From: Candidatus Iainarchaeum sp.
GTDB taxonomy: Archaea; Iainarchaeota; Iainarchaeia; Iainarchaeales; GW2011-AR10
Assembly: GCA_016186855.1 (NCBI GenBank)
Contig: JACPKT010000055.1
Coordinates: 1 to 5,556, forward strand
Length of the DNA stretch: 5,556 nt
Direction of reading: 5' to 3'
How positions within the stretch are numbered: the first letter of the stretch is position 1; the number at the start of each line of letters is the position of its first letter. Both the position numbers and the translations under genes were made by a program. The notes under the pieces were generated by a model. The model was not told where the DNA came from, did not search any database, and saw only the letters and a list, made by a program, of their open reading frames with translations. Below are positions 3,915 to 5,556 of the stretch, in pieces.

Positions 3915-4385
3915 ATGGTTGAAGTTGGGGAAACCGCGCCAGATTTTGAATTGGCTGATTCGTTTGGGAAAAAGGTAAGGCTATCGGATTTTTTTGGGCA
4001 AAACGTAGTGCTTTACTTTTACCCAAAAGACGACACTCCCGGCTGCACTATTGAAGCATGCAGTTTTCGGGACGATTTTGAAACGTATAAAAAAAACGGC
4101 ATTGAAATTCTTGGAGTGAGCCTTGACGGAGAAGAATCGCACCAAAAATTTTCAAAAAAATACGGCCTTCCTTTCAAATTGCTCTCTGATACTGACGCAA
4201 AAGTGTCAAAAGCTTTTGGCGTTTTTGGGAAAAAAAATTTTTTTGGGAAAAAATCAATGGGAATTAAAAGGACCACTTTTTTAATCGGCAAAACAGGTAA
4301 AATAATGCGTATTTTCAGCAGCGTGAATGTAAATGGCCACAGCAGGGAAATACTTGAAATTTTCCAAAAAGCAGGCAAAAACTGA
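3915..4385 (+). CDS. bcp: Peroxiredoxin, PrxQ/BCP type
   Basis: This thiol peroxidase reduces hydrogen peroxide and organic hydroperoxides. The 156-residue protein has the thioredoxin-like fold with the active-site block YPKDDTPGCTIEACSFRD (36-53). Peroxidatic cysteine C44 and resolving cysteine C49 are five residues apart, the usual PrxQ arrangement, and P37, T41 and R119 fit the conserved active site. The loop with two FGKK motifs (104-113) before MGIKRTTFLI matches the family's usual loop. The ATG at 3915 is supported by GAGGT at 3901-3905. It lies 48 bases after the flavoprotein stop with no clear promoter between, so it is probably the last gene of the operon. The neighbours suggest that ferredoxin/reductase may supply its electrons, although thioredoxin-like donors are usual for the family. 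Confidence 0.95.
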   Translation: MVEVGETAPDFELADSFGKKVRLSDFFGQNVVLYFYPKDDTPGCTIEACSFRDDFETYKKNGIEILGVSLDGEESHQKFSKKYGLPFKLLSDTDAKVSKAFGVFGKKNFFGKKSMGIKRTTFLIGKTGKIMRIFSSVNVNGHSREILEIFQKAGKN

Positions 4386-4391
4386 TTTTTT
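4386..4391 (+). terminator. T-tract terminator after the peroxiredoxin gene
   Basis: Six T residues follow the TGA stop directly. No strong hairpin precedes them, as is normal for archaeal U-tract termination. A separate TATA box at 4448-4455 restarts transcription for the next gene. Confidence 0.4.
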
Positions 4392-4447
4392 GCAGCTAAT
4401 CAATGCAAAAATGAAACCATTGAAAAACGCTTACAAAACAGTTTTAC

Positions 4448-4455
4448 TTTAAATA
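4448..4455 (+). promoter_or_regulatory. TATA box of the oligosaccharyltransferase gene
   Basis: TTTAAATA predicts transcription from about 4477-4479, which leaves a leader of about 8 bases before ATG 4486. An AAGGT at 4476-4480 lies at the very start of that RNA, so a weak Shine-Dalgarno may or may not be included. Confidence 0.5.
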
Positions 4456-4485
4456 ATTAATTACAAATCATTTATAAGGTTTGAA

Positions 4486-5556
4486 ATGGAAATTAAAACG
4501 AACACAATCGCGGATTTTTTCGGCAAAATCGACAAAAAAGAGTTATTCATAGTTTTTCTTCTGTTTCTTTTGGCCTTTGGCGTTAGGGGCCACATGATGG
4601 TTTTTGAATACATTTGGGAATTTGACACCTATTATCACGCAAGGATGGCCGGGGAAGTGATAAAAAATTTTGCTATCCCAAAAAGCGACCCACTCTCTTA
4701 TTATCACATGGAAAACGCGCCAGTGGACACAAAAGCAAATTTTTTCTGGATTTTTACAGCTGCAATTTACAAAATTTTCACGCTTGGCGCACCATACCAA
4801 AAAGAGGTCTGGCTGATTTTTATAAAAGCATTGCCTGCCATTTTTGGGGCACTCATCAGTGTTGCCATGTATTTTTTGGGAAAAGAAATGTATGGAAAAA
4901 AAGCAGGTATAGTGATGGCTTTTTTTGCAGCAGTTGTTCCAAGTTTTGTTTATCGGACAATGGCAGGACAGTTTGAAGAAGACTCGCTTGGGTTTTTGTG
5001 GCTTGTGATAGGGTTTGTGTTTTTTGTGCGCGCAATTAAATCCCTTGAAGTTAACAAAAAAACAGTATATAACGCTGTGTTGTCAGGTGTTTTTTTTGGG
5101 ATAATGGCCTGGACATGGGAAATGTTTTTGATGATTCCACTCATTTTTTTTTTCTACCTTTTTTGGTCAGTGATTATTTTTTGGTTTAAAAACCAGTCCA
5201 AGGAAAAAATTTTGAACTTTGGAAAAATTTTTGCAATTAGCTTTTTGACATTTTCTTTTCTGGCAATTGTTTTCAGCGGAACGCTTTGGATGCAAAGGAG
5301 TGTTGACTATGTGGCAAACTATATTCCTATTTCAAAAGAAAACATTGACAGGCCAACCTATGCTGCGCCAGACAATGTGCTTGCAGTAACTGTTGGAGAA
5401 GAAAATACCGGCAGACAGTTTTTTGGGGAAAAATACAATGCCCTCATAATATTTCCAGTTCTTGCCTTTTTTCTCATCCCTTACAGAATCTTTAAACACA
5501 AAGACGACCATTTAAGCCTTATTATTTTTCTATGGGCTGGACTGACACTGTTCATG
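4486..5556 (+). CDS. aglB: Oligosaccharyltransferase AglB/STT3 catalytic subunit, N-terminal 357 codons
   Basis: This enzyme transfers a glycan from a dolichol carrier to asparagine in N-x-S/T sequons outside the membrane. The frame is open from ATG 4486 to the window end with no stop. It holds a cytoplasmic N-terminus, a first helix at about 19-36, and then the first external loop with the metal-binding motif FDTYYHAR (D47). Further motifs are SDPLSYY (67-73), YRTMAGQFEEDSLGF (156-170) with the acidic ExD pair E164/D166, and multiple helices. The fifth external loop carries TVGE (302-305), which fits the TIxE/SVSE motif that helps position the acceptor. The C-terminal WWDYG-type domain lies beyond the window. 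It is read from its own promoter and is not an obvious functional partner of the peroxiredoxin operon. Its presence implies an N-glycosylated cell surface. Confidence 0.93.
   Translation, partial: MEIKTNTIADFFGKIDKKELFIVFLLFLLAFGVRGHMMVFEYIWEFDTYYHARMAGEVIKNFAIPKSDPLSYYHMENAPVDTKANFFWIFTAAIYKIFTLGAPYQKEVWLIFIKALPAIFGALISVAMYFLGKEMYGKKAGIVMAFFAAVVPSFVYRTMAGQFEEDSLGFLWLVIGFVFFVRAIKSLEVNKKTVYNAVLSGVFFGIMAWTWEMFLMIPLIFFFYLFWSVIIFWFKNQSKEKILNFGKIFAISFLTFSFLAIVFSGTLWMQRSVDYVANYIPISKENIDRPTYAAPDNVLAVTVGEENTGRQFFGEKYNALIIFPVLAFFLIPYRIFKHKDDHLSLIIFLWAGLTLFM

Noticed and set aside
4224..4253. Repeated TTTGGGAAAAAA in the peroxiredoxin as a novel insertion
   Set aside because: The encoded FGKK-NF-FGKK loop has the length and character normal for PrxQ proteins before the MGI-R-TTF strand, so it needs no special explanation.
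4543..5144. Minus-strand frames over the oligosaccharyltransferase region
   Set aside because: The plus-strand frame is open across all 357 codons with AglB motifs. The minus-strand frames are short shadows.
1..5556. CRISPR arrays, tRNA genes, transposases or integrase sites
   Set aside because: I saw no regularly spaced repeats, tRNA-like cloverleaf sequence, transposase motifs or flanking terminal repeats.

Overview
The window is archaeal. It encodes a TATA-box binding protein (TBP), an AglB/STT3-type oligosaccharyltransferase and an archaeal-type 5S rRNA. Several genes have TATA boxes 25-27 bases before the likely transcription start, with short or absent leaders. The DNA is AT-rich, with many A- and T-tracts and AAA/TTT codons. 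The compact layout would fit a small-genome archaeon such as a DPANN lineage, but no single gene here fixes the phylum.

Left part (1-1300). A cysteine-rich protein is cut by the left edge and reads leftward from 63 with a perfect GGAGGT ribosome binding site. The 474 bases between it and the TBP gene hold two copies of the palindrome GGTTWAACC, a plausible 30-residue one-helix membrane protein (259-351), a direct repeat and a TATA box. They also hold a phenylalanine-rich 27-codon upstream frame whose stop overlaps the TBP start as ATGA. TBP (538-1128) is followed at once by a 5S rRNA gene with its own box A. No 16S or 23S rRNA gene is in view.

Middle (1277-2717, minus strand). An FkbM-type methyltransferase gene abuts the 5S gene tail to tail. 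It is broken: the N-terminal half and the C-terminal end are in different frames, and the conserved stretch normally between them is missing. Upstream of it is a six-helix aquaporin-family channel with two NPA motifs and a TIP-like selectivity filter, apparently read from a leaderless transcript.

Right part (2750-5556, plus strand). A likely operon encodes a one-cluster [4Fe-4S] ferredoxin, an FAD/NAD(P)H ferredoxin-reductase-like flavoprotein and a PrxQ/BCP peroxiredoxin. Together they could carry electrons between NAD(P)H and ferredoxin and remove peroxides. A T-tract ends the operon. A separate promoter then drives the N-terminal 357 codons of the membrane oligosaccharyltransferase AglB, which is cut by the right edge.

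No wholly new system is evident. The points most worth checking are the coupled Phe-rich frame before TBP, the highly symmetric TBP with a basic tail, the decayed methyltransferase touching the 5S gene, and the ferredoxin/reductase/peroxiredoxin cluster.
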